Of a stretch of DNA of 64,000 nt, positions 35,992-46,200 are shown one piece after another (position 1 is the first letter of the stretch; each line of letters starts with the position of its first letter). The stretch is taken from the NCBI GenBank assembly GCA_947494545.1, contig CANLVH010000011.1:38648-102647 (forward strand), written 5' to 3'. The stretch comes from an uncultured Mesonia sp. Lineage in GTDB: Bacteria; Bacteroidota; Bacteroidia; Flavobacteriales; Flavobacteriaceae. The notes under the pieces are model-generated. The model saw nothing but the letters and a program-made list of their open reading frames with translations, had not been told where the DNA came from and searched no databases. A program made the position numbers and the translations under genes.

Positions 35992-37218
35992 TTAAAGTAC
36001 AAAAAATTTAACTACAAGACCACCTGCTAACCATATATAGCAAATAAAAGCTGCATATTCTAAGATGCTTTCTAATAATTTACTTTTTGGCGCCATCTCG
36101 CTCATTTTAAAATCTACATCTTTTTTTCTGAAAAAACCTAAGTAAACCAAATAGGAGGAAAGCAGTAAAAAACCAATGTTTAAAAAGAAGGTGTAATCTA
36201 ATTTAAAAAACTCCTGATCTTTTATGTTGGTTTGCGAAGGATCTGGAATTAGATTTAGAGCGTCAAACCCATAATGTAAAATTAAGGAGCTTCCTATTAA
36301 GGCGGTAAAGAGTAGAAATAGTATAAACAAAGACATTTTCCAGCCGTAATATTTGGCGTTGATACGCAAAACCGGAAATACTACCAAATCGCTAAAGATA
36401 AATGCAATTACGCCGGCAAAACTTACGCCTTTACCAAATAATAAAGCAGCGAGTGGAATATTGCCCATAGAACCTATAAAGGTTATAAATGCCACCAGGG
36501 GACCAACAATAATATGTTCTAAAATTTCGAAAAAAGAAAAATCTGTATTACCGGAACCGCTGTTTATAAATAAGGTTTGAAAAAAAGAATCCGGAATAAA
36601 AGCCGCAACAATACCGGCTATGGTAAAGCCCACGGTTACGTCTTTCCAGACCATTTGCCACTCCATTTTATATTTTTTTGCAACTTTTGCCCAACTGCTT
36701 TCTTTTTTAATTTGTTTTTTCCAGTTGGTAGAATTATCTATTGCATCGTCATCTTCTTGTTCGAGATTTTTTCGTGCTTGTTTTATTAATTTCTTCGGAT
36801 TGATAAGGCGGATTAATAGCCAGCAAATTAAAATTAGTAAAATACCTCCTACGTATTCTCCTACTACAAATTGCCATCCTAAGAAAATAGAGATTATAAT
36901 GCCGAGTTCTATTACCAAATTGGTAGAAGCCAATAAAAAAGCTATAGAACCTACAAAACTTGCTCCTTTTTTAAACAAAGATTTGGTAGAGGCTAAGGCG
37001 GCAAAACTGCAAGAACTGCTTATAAAACCAAAGAAAGTGCCCAGCAGTAGACTTTTGCCTTCTTTTTCTCCCATGGTTTTTTGCATGCGTTTTTCGGTAA
37101 CAAAAATCTGAATCATACTACTGATTATGTAACCTAATATAAATGCCCAGAGCGCCATCCAGAAAAAACCTACCGCGGTAAAAGCAGCTTCTCCCCATTG
37201 CTTTAAAAAAGAGTTCAT
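35992..37218 (-). CDS. ArsP/YraQ-like permease
   Basis: 408 residues with about eight to ten transmembrane helices. The family-specific repeat motifs are FGFISSSCSFAALASTKSLF and FIGSMGNIPLAALLFGKG, related by internal duplication. A charged cytoplasmic loop lies in the middle (KQARKNLEQEDDDAIDN). ArsP members export trivalent organoarsenicals; other members have unknown substrates. Here the neighbours are copper genes, so the substrate could be a metal or metalloid. It is 11 bases upstream of the AraC gene, so the two are likely co-transcribed. Confidence 0.88.
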   Translation of the reverse strand: MNSFLKQWGEAAFTAVGFFWMALWAFILGYIISSMIQIFVTEKRMQKTMGEKEGKSLLLGTFFGFISSSCSFAALASTKSLFKKGASFVGSIAFLLASTNLVIELGIIISIFLGWQFVVGEYVGGILLILICWLLIRLINPKKLIKQARKNLEQEDDDAIDNSTNWKKQIKKESSWAKVAKKYKMEWQMVWKDVTVGFTIAGIVAAFIPDSFFQTLFINSGSGNTDFSFFEILEHIIVGPLVAFITFIGSMGNIPLAALLFGKGVSFAGVIAFIFSDLVVFPVLRINAKYYGWKMSLFILFLLFTALIGSSLILHYGFDALNLIPDPSQTNIKDQEFFKLDYTFFLNIGFLLLSSYLVYLGFFRKKDVDFKMSEMAPKSKLLESILEYAAFICYIWLAGGLVVKFFVL

Positions 37219-37255
37219 ACGGCTCGTTTTTAGTTTTTATAGAAGTAAAAAAGGC

Positions 37256-37290
37256 AAATCTAAAGACCCGGAGCAAGAGTCTTTAGATTT
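37256..37290 (-). terminator. Intrinsic terminator after the DUF3347 gene
   Basis: A perfect 12-base stem (AAATCTAAAGAC with GTCTTTAGATTT, 11-base loop) starts 13 bases after the DUF3347 stop. On the minus strand it is followed by GCC and a run of six T. Confidence 0.75.
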
Positions 37291-37303
37291 ATTGAAAGTG
37301 AAT

Positions 37304-37864
37304 TTATTTAATAGTTGCTTGTATAGAACCGCAATGCAACATTTTATCGCCAAAATAAGGATTAAAAATTTCTTCGTTTACAGAAAACCAAAAAGCTCCC
37401 TCATCATTAAAAGCCATTGGGCAATATTGCTTATAAATCTCTCCTTCTTTTAGAGCTGCTTGTAAAAAAGGTTCTATTTTTTGACTTAACTCATTAAAAA
37501 GCTCTCGTTGTTGCTCTACATCTTCAACTTCGCTAATTTTGGCCATAAGCGTATAAATTTGTGGCTCATAGATTTCGCTTTTTTCTTCGTGGTTATCTGC
37601 AAAATCTTTGGCTTTGCGTTGCGCTTCTTCTGCGTTGGTTTTTACCAAGGCATCTTTAATATCCATATAGGTATAAAAAACTTCGGCTTCTTTTTCGTGT
37701 CTAAAATCAATTTTGCGCTCTTGGTTTTTGTCGTTTTTGACTGTTTTTTCTTGTTCTACCGATTCGTTTTCATTTTGCATTTCGTTTTTAGATTCGTTTT
37801 TACAAGCGGTAAAACTTAATGCTGCAAGGGCAATAATTCCTAAGGTTTTGAATTTGGTTTTCAT
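37304..37864 (-). CDS. DUF3347 domain lipoprotein
   Basis: 186 residues with lipobox LAALSFTAC (Cys20), an acidic low-complexity linker and a DUF3347 domain (FYTYMDIKDALVKTNAEEAQRKA to the end). The last third has YKQYCPMAFNDEGAFWFSVNEEIFNPYFGDKMLHCGSI, with conserved CPMA, Met and Cys residues seen in CusB-associated copper-binding tails. A role as periplasmic or outer-membrane Cu binder is inferred. It is transcribed with the upstream TolC gene and ended by the hairpin at 37256-37290. Confidence 0.87.
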   Translation of the reverse strand: MKTKFKTLGIIALAALSFTACKNESKNEMQNENESVEQEKTVKNDKNQERKIDFRHEKEAEVFYTYMDIKDALVKTNAEEAQRKAKDFADNHEEKSEIYEPQIYTLMAKISEVEDVEQQRELFNELSQKIEPFLQAALKEGEIYKQYCPMAFNDEGAFWFSVNEEIFNPYFGDKMLHCGSIQATIK

Positions 37865-37974
37865 ATTGAAATGGTTTTAATATTAATTAATTTAAAGTTA
37901 GTATTTTTTTGATTAATCGAAATTTATTCGGCATATATTCTAATAGTATAAGCTTTTTTCTGTAACCAGCCGGT

Positions 37975-39222
37975 TTAACTTGCCACATACTCTATAATAG
38001 CGGTTTGAATATAATAATCTTTAATGGCTTCTATTTTCTTTAATTCAAACTTAAGTTGTAAGGCTTGTATATCTAATACATCCTTAAAATCTAATTGGTT
38101 ATTCTCGTGCTGTTCAAGTAAAAATTCTTCGGCTTGTTTGGTTTGTTTGATGTTTTTCTGCTGGGTATGATAACTAATTCTTGCCGAAATACGATTTTGA
38201 ATGGCTGTTTTTAATCTACTATCCAATACATTTTTTTGATCTTTGCGCCGCGCTTTGGCAATATTTTGTTGCAAAATGTATTGTGTATTTAATGATTTAT
38301 AATGATTATTGAAAATAGGAATAGATACCGAAAACATTGGCATTACTATATCTTTTCCGTTATTGGGAATATGCATATTGGGGCGTTCTTCTACAGCAAT
38401 ATAATCTACACCAAAACCTAAACGCGGCTTGGCTTCTTTTTTATTGAGTTTCTGTGCACTTTTTAAGGCTGCAATTCTCTTGTTGTATTGTTCTAATTTT
38501 GGATGGTTTTTTAATTCTTCTACCATAAGTAGTGGTTCTTCATATAGCAAATTGATTGAATCTGGGACAAAAAGTAGCGTTTCTTCTTGGTTTAGCAAGT
38601 TATTAAAACTGCTTTCTAACGCCATTTCTTTTCCTTGTAAAAGATCTCTTTTTTCTGCCAATTCATTTTGTCTTAATTGCAATTCCAACACTTTTACCAT
38701 AGAAGTTTTGTTTGCGTCTACAGCTTTAGTCGCCAATTCTTCATAAGTTTTAAGCAATTGAATGTTTTGGTTGAGCACGCGTTGCTTTGCCTTTACAGCA
38801 TATAAACGGTAATAATTTTCTGTAATTTCTAAAACCAATTCTTCCCGCGCCACGCGTATGGCCATAAAACTCTCGTCTGCCTTAGTTTGTGCAAATGCTT
38901 CTCGTTTTTCTATCGTACCAAACCAAGGTAAACTTTGCTTTACGGAAAATCTTGCCTTTTGGGCGCCGGTTCTAATTTCGGGCTCATTTACAAAATAACC
39001 TGCACTAAAATCTGTGTTGGGAAGACTTTTTACTTGTTTTATTTTTTCTTCCGAAACACGATATTCTAATTTTAACGCTTCTAAACGCGGACTATTGGTA
39101 ATTCCTGTCTCAATAAATTCTTCTAAAGTTTGCGCATATAAAGAAGCGTTTAAAAACAGTACAAGAAAAAAAAGAGTACAAATAGTTTTAGAAAATAAGC
39201 CTTGGTAATTTATTTGAATCAT
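37975..39222 (-). CDS. TolC-family outer-membrane efflux protein
   Basis: 415 residues with a signal peptide (LFFLVLFLNASLYAQ) and two outer-membrane-factor repeats made of long helices (for example VAREELVLEITENYYRLYAVKAKQRVLNQNIQLL). It is distinct from the TolC domain fused to CzcA. It has its own promoter at 39264-39294 and is followed by the DUF3347 gene, so it may be the outer-membrane exit for copper efflux; no adaptor is encoded beside it. One CTTTACGGAA copy lies inside. Confidence 0.9.
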   Translation of the reverse strand: MIQINYQGLFSKTICTLFFLVLFLNASLYAQTLEEFIETGITNSPRLEALKLEYRVSEEKIKQVKSLPNTDFSAGYFVNEPEIRTGAQKARFSVKQSLPWFGTIEKREAFAQTKADESFMAIRVAREELVLEITENYYRLYAVKAKQRVLNQNIQLLKTYEELATKAVDANKTSMVKVLELQLRQNELAEKRDLLQGKEMALESSFNNLLNQEETLLFVPDSINLLYEEPLLMVEELKNHPKLEQYNKRIAALKSAQKLNKKEAKPRLGFGVDYIAVEERPNMHIPNNGKDIVMPMFSVSIPIFNNHYKSLNTQYILQQNIAKARRKDQKNVLDSRLKTAIQNRISARISYHTQQKNIKQTKQAEEFLLEQHENNQLDFKDVLDIQALQLKFELKKIEAIKDYYIQTAIIEYVAS

Positions 39223-39263
39223 TTTGCTAATTTACTTTAAAAATTATGCTAACCTAGTAAAAC

Positions 39264-39294
39264 CAAAAGTATAGAAAGTGTAATAGCAAACAAA
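39264..39294 (-). promoter_or_regulatory. Bacteroidetes-type promoter of the TolC gene
   Basis: On the minus strand TTTG (39291-39294), 19 bases and TACTTTTG (39264-39271) match TTTG-N19-TAnnTTTG exactly. The inferred start of transcription is about 35 bases before the ATG at 39222. Confidence 0.6.
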
Positions 39295-39421
39295 AAATAC
39301 GGCATTACCAGACATAAATCTTGCAAGAAGCTGCTGTTTTACAAAAAAAAAGATTTTATGCTACCGGTATGTTTTTAGGAAGATAACTACTTGTACTAAA
39401 GTTATTTTGAGGTAAATAATA

Positions 39422-39477
39422 AACTAAAAAACCGTTTAAGATTCCCTAACAAAGACTTCTTAAACGGTTTTTTAGTT
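39422..39477 (-). terminator. Strong hairpin terminator after dodecin gene
   Basis: Perfect 20-base arms (39422-39441 and 39458-39477) with a 16-base loop; the stem contains ACCGTTTAAGA paired with TCTTAAACGGT and is flanked by A and T runs on both sides. It begins 18 bases after the dodecin stop. By symmetry it could work in both directions. Confidence 0.85.
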
Positions 39478-39495
39478 ATAGATTTTGAAGATGTT

Positions 39496-39696
39496 TTAAT
39501 TCACTTCAAAAGTTATTTTTACGTTTACCCGATATTCGGCTATATTATCTCCATTTACCGTAGCGGTTTGTTCGTTAATATAAACCGATTTGATGTTTTT
39601 TACGGTTTTAGATGCGTGTTTAACTGCTTTTTGGGTTGCATCTTCCCAACTCTTTTCGGAGTTAGCTAAAATCTCTACTACTTTTAATACTGCCAT
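39496..39696 (-). CDS. Dodecin family protein
   Basis: A 66-residue protein matching dodecin, a dodecameric flavin (riboflavin/FMN) storage protein: VLKVVEILANSEKSWEDATQKAVKHASKT, then VKNIKSVYINEQTATV and the terminal YRVNVKITFEVN. The Trp in SEKSWEDA is the flavin-stacking residue. It is a single gene with a strong terminator downstream; 150 bases separate it from the heme oxygenase gene, and no promoter was identified there. Confidence 0.93.
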   Translation of the reverse strand: MAVLKVVEILANSEKSWEDATQKAVKHASKTVKNIKSVYINEQTATVNGDNIAEYRVNVKITFEVN

Positions 39697-39846
39697 AATT
39701 TAAATTTTTTGGTTATACTCTGTTTAGCTTGAAAGTATGAAAAATGAAAGCCAGTAAAAAATAATTAACAGGATTTTGTTATTATAAGCTTTTGATTTTT
39801 AATAAATTAACAGTTTTGTTATTTATGCAAATGATTTTGTTTTGCA

Positions 39847-40425
39847 TTAATAGCGTTTTGTAGGTATGTACTTTTTGAGATTTTTATCTTGAAATACCTT
39901 CCTGAAAAAATTAAAAGTTTCTTTCGCTTTTTCAAGCATTTGTTCCTTCTCAGAAGCTGTAAAGCTGTATTTCTCCATTTTATTTTGATACTTTTTCCAA
40001 TCAGCTAAATTTTCTCGCTTTCCACTAAAGAAATTTTGCGCGGGTATATTTTGTAACGGAGGGCATTTTTTTAGGTGCTTGGCAATTACCATTCCGCCTA
40101 AAGCAGAACCTTCTACAACATATTGCGCGCCCAAAGCTTCTGCTATATTCCCAAAAGAAAAAGAATAGGTGTAATTTTTTAAATCAGGTGGTTGGATGCC
40201 CAAATTTTTTAAATCTTGTTGAAGAACCGCCGCTTTTTCCGGCTGAAAGTCTTCTAAATGTTCTGCAATAGCACTTTCAGTAAGGGCGTAGGCTACGTAG
40301 TTTTGTACTAACAAAAGATAGAATTCTTCTTGGCTAATGCTTTTGTCTATTATTTTGTTGGCTAGATTTTCATTTTCGGTAGCGGTATGCAAATCCCTTG
40401 TTTCATTCTTTAATATTGTTAGCAT
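39847..40425 (-). CDS. Biliverdin-producing heme oxygenase
   Basis: 192 residues. The proximal heme ligand is His13 in TRDLHTATENENLANKI, and the distal helix is SALGGMVIAKHLKK. It cleaves heme to biliverdin, CO and iron. It overlaps the response-regulator gene by 23 bases and is last in the phytochrome operon, so it evidently supplies the biliverdin chromophore (bphO role). Its start MLTILKNE lies inside the regulator's last codons, implying coupled translation. Confidence 0.93.
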   Translation of the reverse strand: MLTILKNETRDLHTATENENLANKIIDKSISQEEFYLLLVQNYVAYALTESAIAEHLEDFQPEKAAVLQQDLKNLGIQPPDLKNYTYSFSFGNIAEALGAQYVVEGSALGGMVIAKHLKKCPPLQNIPAQNFFSGKRENLADWKKYQNKMEKYSFTASEKEQMLEKAKETFNFFRKVFQDKNLKKYIPTKRY

Positions 40426-40972
40426 GTTTATCGTCTTGTAAAAGGTCTATATTTTCTCGTATTTTTTGAAGGTTTTCTTGCTGCTCTGTAGAGTCGCTTC
40501 TAAGATTATCTAAATACCGATTAATACGGTTAACCGTCATTTTATTCTTTCTAATTTGCTCACGCAAAGCCTCTTGTTTATTCATGTTAAACACAAACTT
40601 TTTAAATAAAGGTCGTATTTTTTCGTGCAGGTTTGGCAAATGTTTTTTTAGAATAAACCCATCTGCGCCAGATAAAATAGTGTTGGCGGCCAATTCTTCG
40701 TCTTCTAAAGTTCCTGTAATAAATACAAAAGGCAATTTAGGATCGTTTTCTTTGGTATATTCTAAAATATCTAAGCCCGTACAGGTTGGCAAATTATAGT
40801 CTGATAACACAATATCTGGCACAAAAGAAGTTAATAATTCTTTATAGTCGGCTAGATTATCGGTTACTTTAATGGTAGGATGCGTAACTACCTTTTTTAT
40901 ATGCCTGGTAATTAAATCTGCATCTAGTTGGTAGTCTTCTACCAAAACAATCCGTAAAGGTATTTTTATCAT
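40403..40972 (-). CDS. Single-domain response regulator
   Basis: 189 residues: a CheY-like receiver with acidic pocket VEDYQ, phospho-acceptor Asp58 in PDIVLSDYNLPTCTGLDIL, Thr in FVFITGTLEDEELA and Lys in FILKKHLP, then about 60 C-terminal residues of charged helix with no DNA-binding motif. It probably takes phosphate from the adjacent bacteriophytochrome and/or the CheB-CheR kinase. It begins 15 bases after the bphP stop and overlaps the heme oxygenase. Confidence 0.93.
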   Translation of the reverse strand: MIKIPLRIVLVEDYQLDADLITRHIKKVVTHPTIKVTDNLADYKELLTSFVPDIVLSDYNLPTCTGLDILEYTKENDPKLPFVFITGTLEDEELAANTILSGADGFILKKHLPNLHEKIRPLFKKFVFNMNKQEALREQIRKNKMTVNRINRYLDNLRSDSTEQQENLQKIRENIDLLQDDKHANNIKE

Positions 40973-40987
40973 TTTTTTAAGCTTGTC

Positions 40988-43204
40988 TCAAGTTGCTAAG
41001 ATAAAATAAAAAACCGAACCTTTACCGGGTTTGCTCTCTGCCCAAATTTTTCCTTGGTGTTTTTCTATTACTTTTTTTACGGTGGCCAAACCAATGCCAG
41101 AACCTTCTATGTTTTTGGGAGCTAGACGTATAAAGGGGTCAAATAACTTTTTAGCATTTTCTTCTTTAAAACCAATACCATTATCTTTAACATAAAAAAC
41201 GGTGTTCTGTTGCTGTTTTTCAAAACCTATTTTAATATGCGCTTCTTGTTTTTCTGCGCTATATTTTAAAGCATTTTCCAGTAAATTGGTAAAAAGTTGC
41301 TCTATCATTTGTGCATCTCCATAAATATTGGGCAAATTGTGAACTATTTCTATTTTGGTTTGCGGATAGTTTTTAACTACGTTATTCTTTTTTAAAATAT
41401 TTTCTATTAACGGGTTTACGGCTATTTTGGTTGGCCGAATGTTTCCGGCTGCGTTTTTGGCATAATTTAATAGGTTTTCTATCAACGTATCCATTTCGGC
41501 AGTTGCTGTAGTAATTGTCTCTACAATTTGCGGCAACGTATCTGTTTTGCCGTCTGCTAAATCTTCTTGTAAGATTTTCAGGTAACTTTTAATTCCCCGT
41601 AAGGGAGCGCGTAAATCGTGTGAAACCGTGTAGCTAAAGGTTTCCAGCTCTTTATTGGCCAAAGATAATTGGTTGTTTAATCGCGCAACTTTGTCTTTTT
41701 GCTGTGTTAATCTAAATGCCGAAATATCTTCTAAAAGGTTTTCTGCTGCTTTTATATCATAACTTTTCCAGGCTTTAGAAATACCAGATTGTTTGGTAGT
41801 CCACTTTTCAAAAGAAGTACGTGGACTTAACGAGGCAAGATCATCTTTTGGATCGTTAATTATTTTCGGTTTTCCGCCCCAGCTTACTTCTTGTGCTTCT
41901 TCGGTACGAAACCAGAGTACAAAATTTTTATTACTTTGGTCTAAACGCAAACTCAAAATACCCGAAGCGGTTTGAGAATAAGCCTTTGCGGAAGGAAAAA
42001 AAGCGCCAAGATTTCTCTGAAAATAAACGCTCTCCGATTGGTTTTTTAAAAAATCTTCTTTTAACCTAATTACCTCTTTTTCTGTAGGAGTTTTGCCCAA
42101 TAATTTAATGGTGTCATCAAGAATTAGTGCGCCACCGGAGCAAGATACCAAATTGGTAAATTTGGTTTTAAAAGCCGTTAGAGCTTCCGATAAACTTTTA
42201 GTTTCTTGCATTTGTGTAACTAATTCTTTACGGAAATTATCGCTTTTTTCTAATTTATTAAGATAGGTTTTAGTGTTTTTTAAAGAAAGCTTGTTAGAAA
42301 AGACTTGAGTTAAAAATTTGCAGGTTTGGCGTTGGTAATAATTTATTCTTTTGGCCTTATTATGATGACAAGCTAATAAACCCCATAAATCACCATCTAC
42401 AATAATTGCAGCGGTTAACGATGCGCCAACACCCATATTTTTAAGATATTGAATATGTATAGGAGAAACACCGCGCAGCTCTGATTTTGCAATATTAAGT
42501 GGTTTTTGAGTGAGGGGAGAAACTTCAGGAAGTAGAGGCGAGGAAGCATATTTAACATCTGCTATCATTCTTACGCCTTGCTGTAAAAAAATTTCTCTTG
42601 CCGGTTTAGGAATATCGCTTGCAGGATAGCGCAAACCAAGCCAGCTTTTCATTTCTTTTTGTTTATCTTCTGCAATAACTTCACCGTTCCACTCGGCATC
42701 AAACTCGTATAGCATTACCCGATCATAGCCAAAACTTTCGCGCACCATTTTTACGGTTTGCCCAGCCATTTCTGTTATACTTTGGGCATCGTCTAAAAAA
42801 TTTATTAATTGCGATAATTCTTTTTGCAGCAAAAGTGGTTCTGCGATTTCTTCCCAAGGCTCAAAATCTATAAGCAAGTGTTCATCGTGTAAGGTAGGAA
42901 GCATAGACCAACTTGTGTTGCCAATACTTACTTTTTCCGCAGAAAAGTTTGTGGGTTTTTCTTTTCTGTTCTGAAATTGTTGTAACGAATCTTTTGGTAA
43001 AATTTGAGCTAAGTCGCAGTTTAAAATAGCGTCTTTTTTTAGACCAAGAAAACGCTCTACATTTTCACTAATTTGGATTATTTGTAAAGTATTAGGATCA
43101 CAAACTAGCAGAAAACCATAATCTTGCGTAAACGGAATAATTTGAATGGGCTCTTTATCGCAGTTGGTAATATTTACATTTTCTTGGTATTGTTTTAATC
43201 TCAT
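40988..43204 (-). CDS. bphP: Bacteriophytochrome histidine kinase
   Basis: A 738-residue red/far-red photoreceptor. PAS domain: the biliverdin-attaching Cys15 is in TNCDKEPIQI. GAF domain: LRYPASDIPKPAR with Asp197, then His250 in SPIHIQYLKNMGVGASL and His280 in WGLLACHH, all matching chromophore-pocket residues of known bacteriophytochromes. PHY domain: the tongue motifs VSWGGKP and LSPRTSFEKW. Output: a HisKA helix with SHDLRAPLRGIKSYL and a HATPase with FVKDNGIGFKE and GSGIGLATVKKVIEKH. Its ATG overlaps the CheB-CheR stop by four bases (ATGA). Confidence 0.96.
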   Translation of the reverse strand: MRLKQYQENVNITNCDKEPIQIIPFTQDYGFLLVCDPNTLQIIQISENVERFLGLKKDAILNCDLAQILPKDSLQQFQNRKEKPTNFSAEKVSIGNTSWSMLPTLHDEHLLIDFEPWEEIAEPLLLQKELSQLINFLDDAQSITEMAGQTVKMVRESFGYDRVMLYEFDAEWNGEVIAEDKQKEMKSWLGLRYPASDIPKPAREIFLQQGVRMIADVKYASSPLLPEVSPLTQKPLNIAKSELRGVSPIHIQYLKNMGVGASLTAAIIVDGDLWGLLACHHNKAKRINYYQRQTCKFLTQVFSNKLSLKNTKTYLNKLEKSDNFRKELVTQMQETKSLSEALTAFKTKFTNLVSCSGGALILDDTIKLLGKTPTEKEVIRLKEDFLKNQSESVYFQRNLGAFFPSAKAYSQTASGILSLRLDQSNKNFVLWFRTEEAQEVSWGGKPKIINDPKDDLASLSPRTSFEKWTTKQSGISKAWKSYDIKAAENLLEDISAFRLTQQKDKVARLNNQLSLANKELETFSYTVSHDLRAPLRGIKSYLKILQEDLADGKTDTLPQIVETITTATAEMDTLIENLLNYAKNAAGNIRPTKIAVNPLIENILKKNNVVKNYPQTKIEIVHNLPNIYGDAQMIEQLFTNLLENALKYSAEKQEAHIKIGFEKQQQNTVFYVKDNGIGFKEENAKKLFDPFIRLAPKNIEGSGIGLATVKKVIEKHQGKIWAESKPGKGSVFYFILAT

Positions 43205-46200
43205 TTAGCTTTTATTTTAAAATAAAAAGTACTGCCAACACCAACTTGAGAATCTACCCAAAGAGAGCCCTCGTGCAAGGTTACAATTTTTTCTACGTGT
43301 GCCAAACCAACTCCGGTGCCATCATAATCTTTTTCTGCAGATGGTACGCGGTTAAAAATAGTAAAAATACTTTTTTGGTCTTCTTCAGAAATTCCTATAC
43401 CATTATCCATAATACTAAACACCCAATAATTTCCTTCTGGGTATGCAGAAATTCTTATTTCAGGTTTACGGTCTTTAGAAATATACTTTAAAGCATTGCT
43501 CATTAAATTTTGAAACAATAAACGCAATTCTACTTCGTAGGCTTTAATTTTTGGTAATTTACCAACACTTACGCGTGCTTTGGTATCTCTTATACGTTTG
43601 CTAAGATCGTATTTTACCACTTCTACCAACTCGCGTGTATTTACTAGTTTTTTATTGGTATTTCTACCAATGCGCGAATGTTCTAATAAAGCTTTGATTT
43701 GCTCAGATAAACGGTTGGAAGCTTGATCTATATAAGAAATGTAATCTTTTCCTTTTTTATCTAATCTATCGCCATAAATTTTACCAAGAATATCGCTACC
43801 AAATTTTATGGTAGAAAGCGGTTCTTGTAAATCGTGCGAGCAAATACTTACAAATTGTTCTAAATCGCGATTAACCCGTTCTAAATCTGCTTTTTGTTCT
43901 TCTAATTCTTTTTGCGATTTTTTCTGTGCCGAAATATCTACACAAGTAAAACGATGGTTTACGATATTTTCATCTTCGTCGAGCTCTGCGGTAATATGCA
44001 TAATTACCGAAATCTTTTCACCTTCTTTTGTAAGTAATAATTGCTCTATGTTTTTTAGAACGCCTTCTTTTTTAAACTCCTTGTGTCTTTTAATGGTTTG
44101 TAGTTGGGAGTTATCTTCATAAAGATCTAAAATAGATTTTCCTATTAATTCTTCTTTCTCTTCGTAACCCAGTTTTTTTGCTGCTTCTATATTGCAATGG
44201 GTAATCTGATTAGAAGTTGGGTCTACACTAAAATGCATTACCGGATCTTCTTCATAAAAAGATTTAAAGCGTTTTTCGCTAGCTTCTAATTTTCTTTTGG
44301 CTTTTTGTAAGGATTCAATATTAATAAAGGTGATTACTACCCCAACCATTTCTTCTCTAGAGTTTAAAAATGGCGAAATACGCTGTAAGAAATTAACCCC
44401 ATCTTTTGCCACAATGTGACGTTCTAAACTTTTGCCGGTTTTTAAAACACGCTCGCAACGCGAAACCAAATCTTTTCCCTTACCAAGGGTGAAATTGGTA
44501 GTAAAATCGTTAATTGGTCTTCCTAAATCTGATTTTAACAAACTAAAATGTCGCTTGATAGCGGGAGTAAACTTTCTTATCTGAAGTTCATCGTCTAAAA
44601 AGATGGTGCCAATATTGGTGCTCTCTAGCAAGTTATTCATATCTGCATTAAGTTGCGATAAGTCTTCCATCTTTTGCACGTTTTCTGCATTAACCGTATT
44701 TATTTCTTCGTTAACGCTTTGCAATTCTTCGTTAGTGCTTTGCAACTCCTCGTTAGAGGCCAACAGTTCTTCGTTGGCGGTTTGCAACTCTTGGTTACTA
44801 CTTTCTATTTCTTCTAAAGACTCTTGTAATTCTTCTTTTGTTTTTTTGAGTTCGCGCTCCAATTCTTCTATATATTCTTGCGAGTGCGTGCCCGGCTTTA
44901 GATTTTCAATTTTTTTAACCTTGTCTAAATTTATATCGGTTTCTATAAAATTGAGAATTAGACCGGTTTCGTTACCAAATTTTTCTACTTTAAAAGGCTT
45001 ACAAATTAATTTTAAACCAATGGTTTGATTATCTTTTTGTAAATTAAAATTATCGTATTGTAAAGTGGTGTTTTCTTTAATGGCTTTTTTGCCCGTAGTT
45101 TTTACTACCTGGCGCAAGTCGTTATCCATCATATCCAATAAATTAGTACTAAAGCCTTTTATTGGTAAATCTGCATATTTTCTAAACTCGCCAAAAGCTT
45201 CTAAAATAGTGAACTCTGCATCTACTAAGACACTTGCTCCGCCAAAATGCTCTAAGATATTTTCTGTTAAGGCATTTTGGTACATACCTTTAGAATAGTT
45301 GTTTTTAGTAGTTTTTGTTAAAGACTTTTTCTTAAGGGGTTCTCTATTGATAACTTCTTCTTTTCTGGGAGAATGCATGTTGCTGCTGTCTAATCTTTTT
45401 TTCGGGTATTTGTTTTGATAAATTTTGTAGCGCCTGTTTATTTCTTCAAAATGGTCGTGGTGGGTGTGTACGCTTTCGCTAGTTCCTAAGATTAAAAAAC
45501 CTTTATCTTTTAAACCATAATGTAAAGCATTTAAAGCTTTTTGCTGATTAAAAAGCTGAAAATAAATGAGCAAATTACGACACATAATAATGTCCATATT
45601 GCTAAACGGCGGATTTTTAAGCAAGTTGTGTTTAGAAAAAATAACCATTTTTCTAATCTTATCTACAACCTGGTATTTCTCGTTTTTTAAAACGAAATAT
45701 TTTTCTAATAAATCTGGCGGTATATCGCTTATTACACTTTCAGAATATACGCCTTGGCTGCCAATTTCTAAATGATCTTTAGAAATATCTGTAGCAAAAA
45801 TTTTCACCTCCAAGTTTTTTTCTTGGTTTTGCATTTCTTCATAAATGCTTATGGCTAAAGAATAAGCTTCTTCACCGGTGCTGCAGGCAACATTCCAGAT
45901 TTTTAATTTTTGAAAATCACGTTTGCTGTGTATAATTTGCGGTATAACTTCTTGGTGCAAACATTGCCAAACTTCTTGGTCTCTAAAAAAACTGGTAACG
46001 CCAATAAGAAATTCTTTAAACAAGCACTCAACTTCTTTTGGGGTTTCTTTAAGTATATCGTAGTATTCTTCTAATGTTTTTGCTTTGCATACTTTTATGC
46101 GTCGTGCTAATCTTCGCGCTAATGTAGAATATTTGTAATGCGTAAAATCTGCGTCGGTTTGTTTGTTTACCAATTCCAAAATATCGTCAAATAGATCTTT

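Noticed and set aside
37250..37300. TAGATTTG on the minus strand as a promoter for the permease-AraC pair
   Set aside because: It lies inside the terminator stem and has no TTTG at -33.
44690..44870. Repeated short units in the CheB-CheR gene looking like a DNA tandem repeat
   Set aside because: They encode the Asn/Glu/Gln heptads of the linker coiled coil found in this family, so protein structure explains them.
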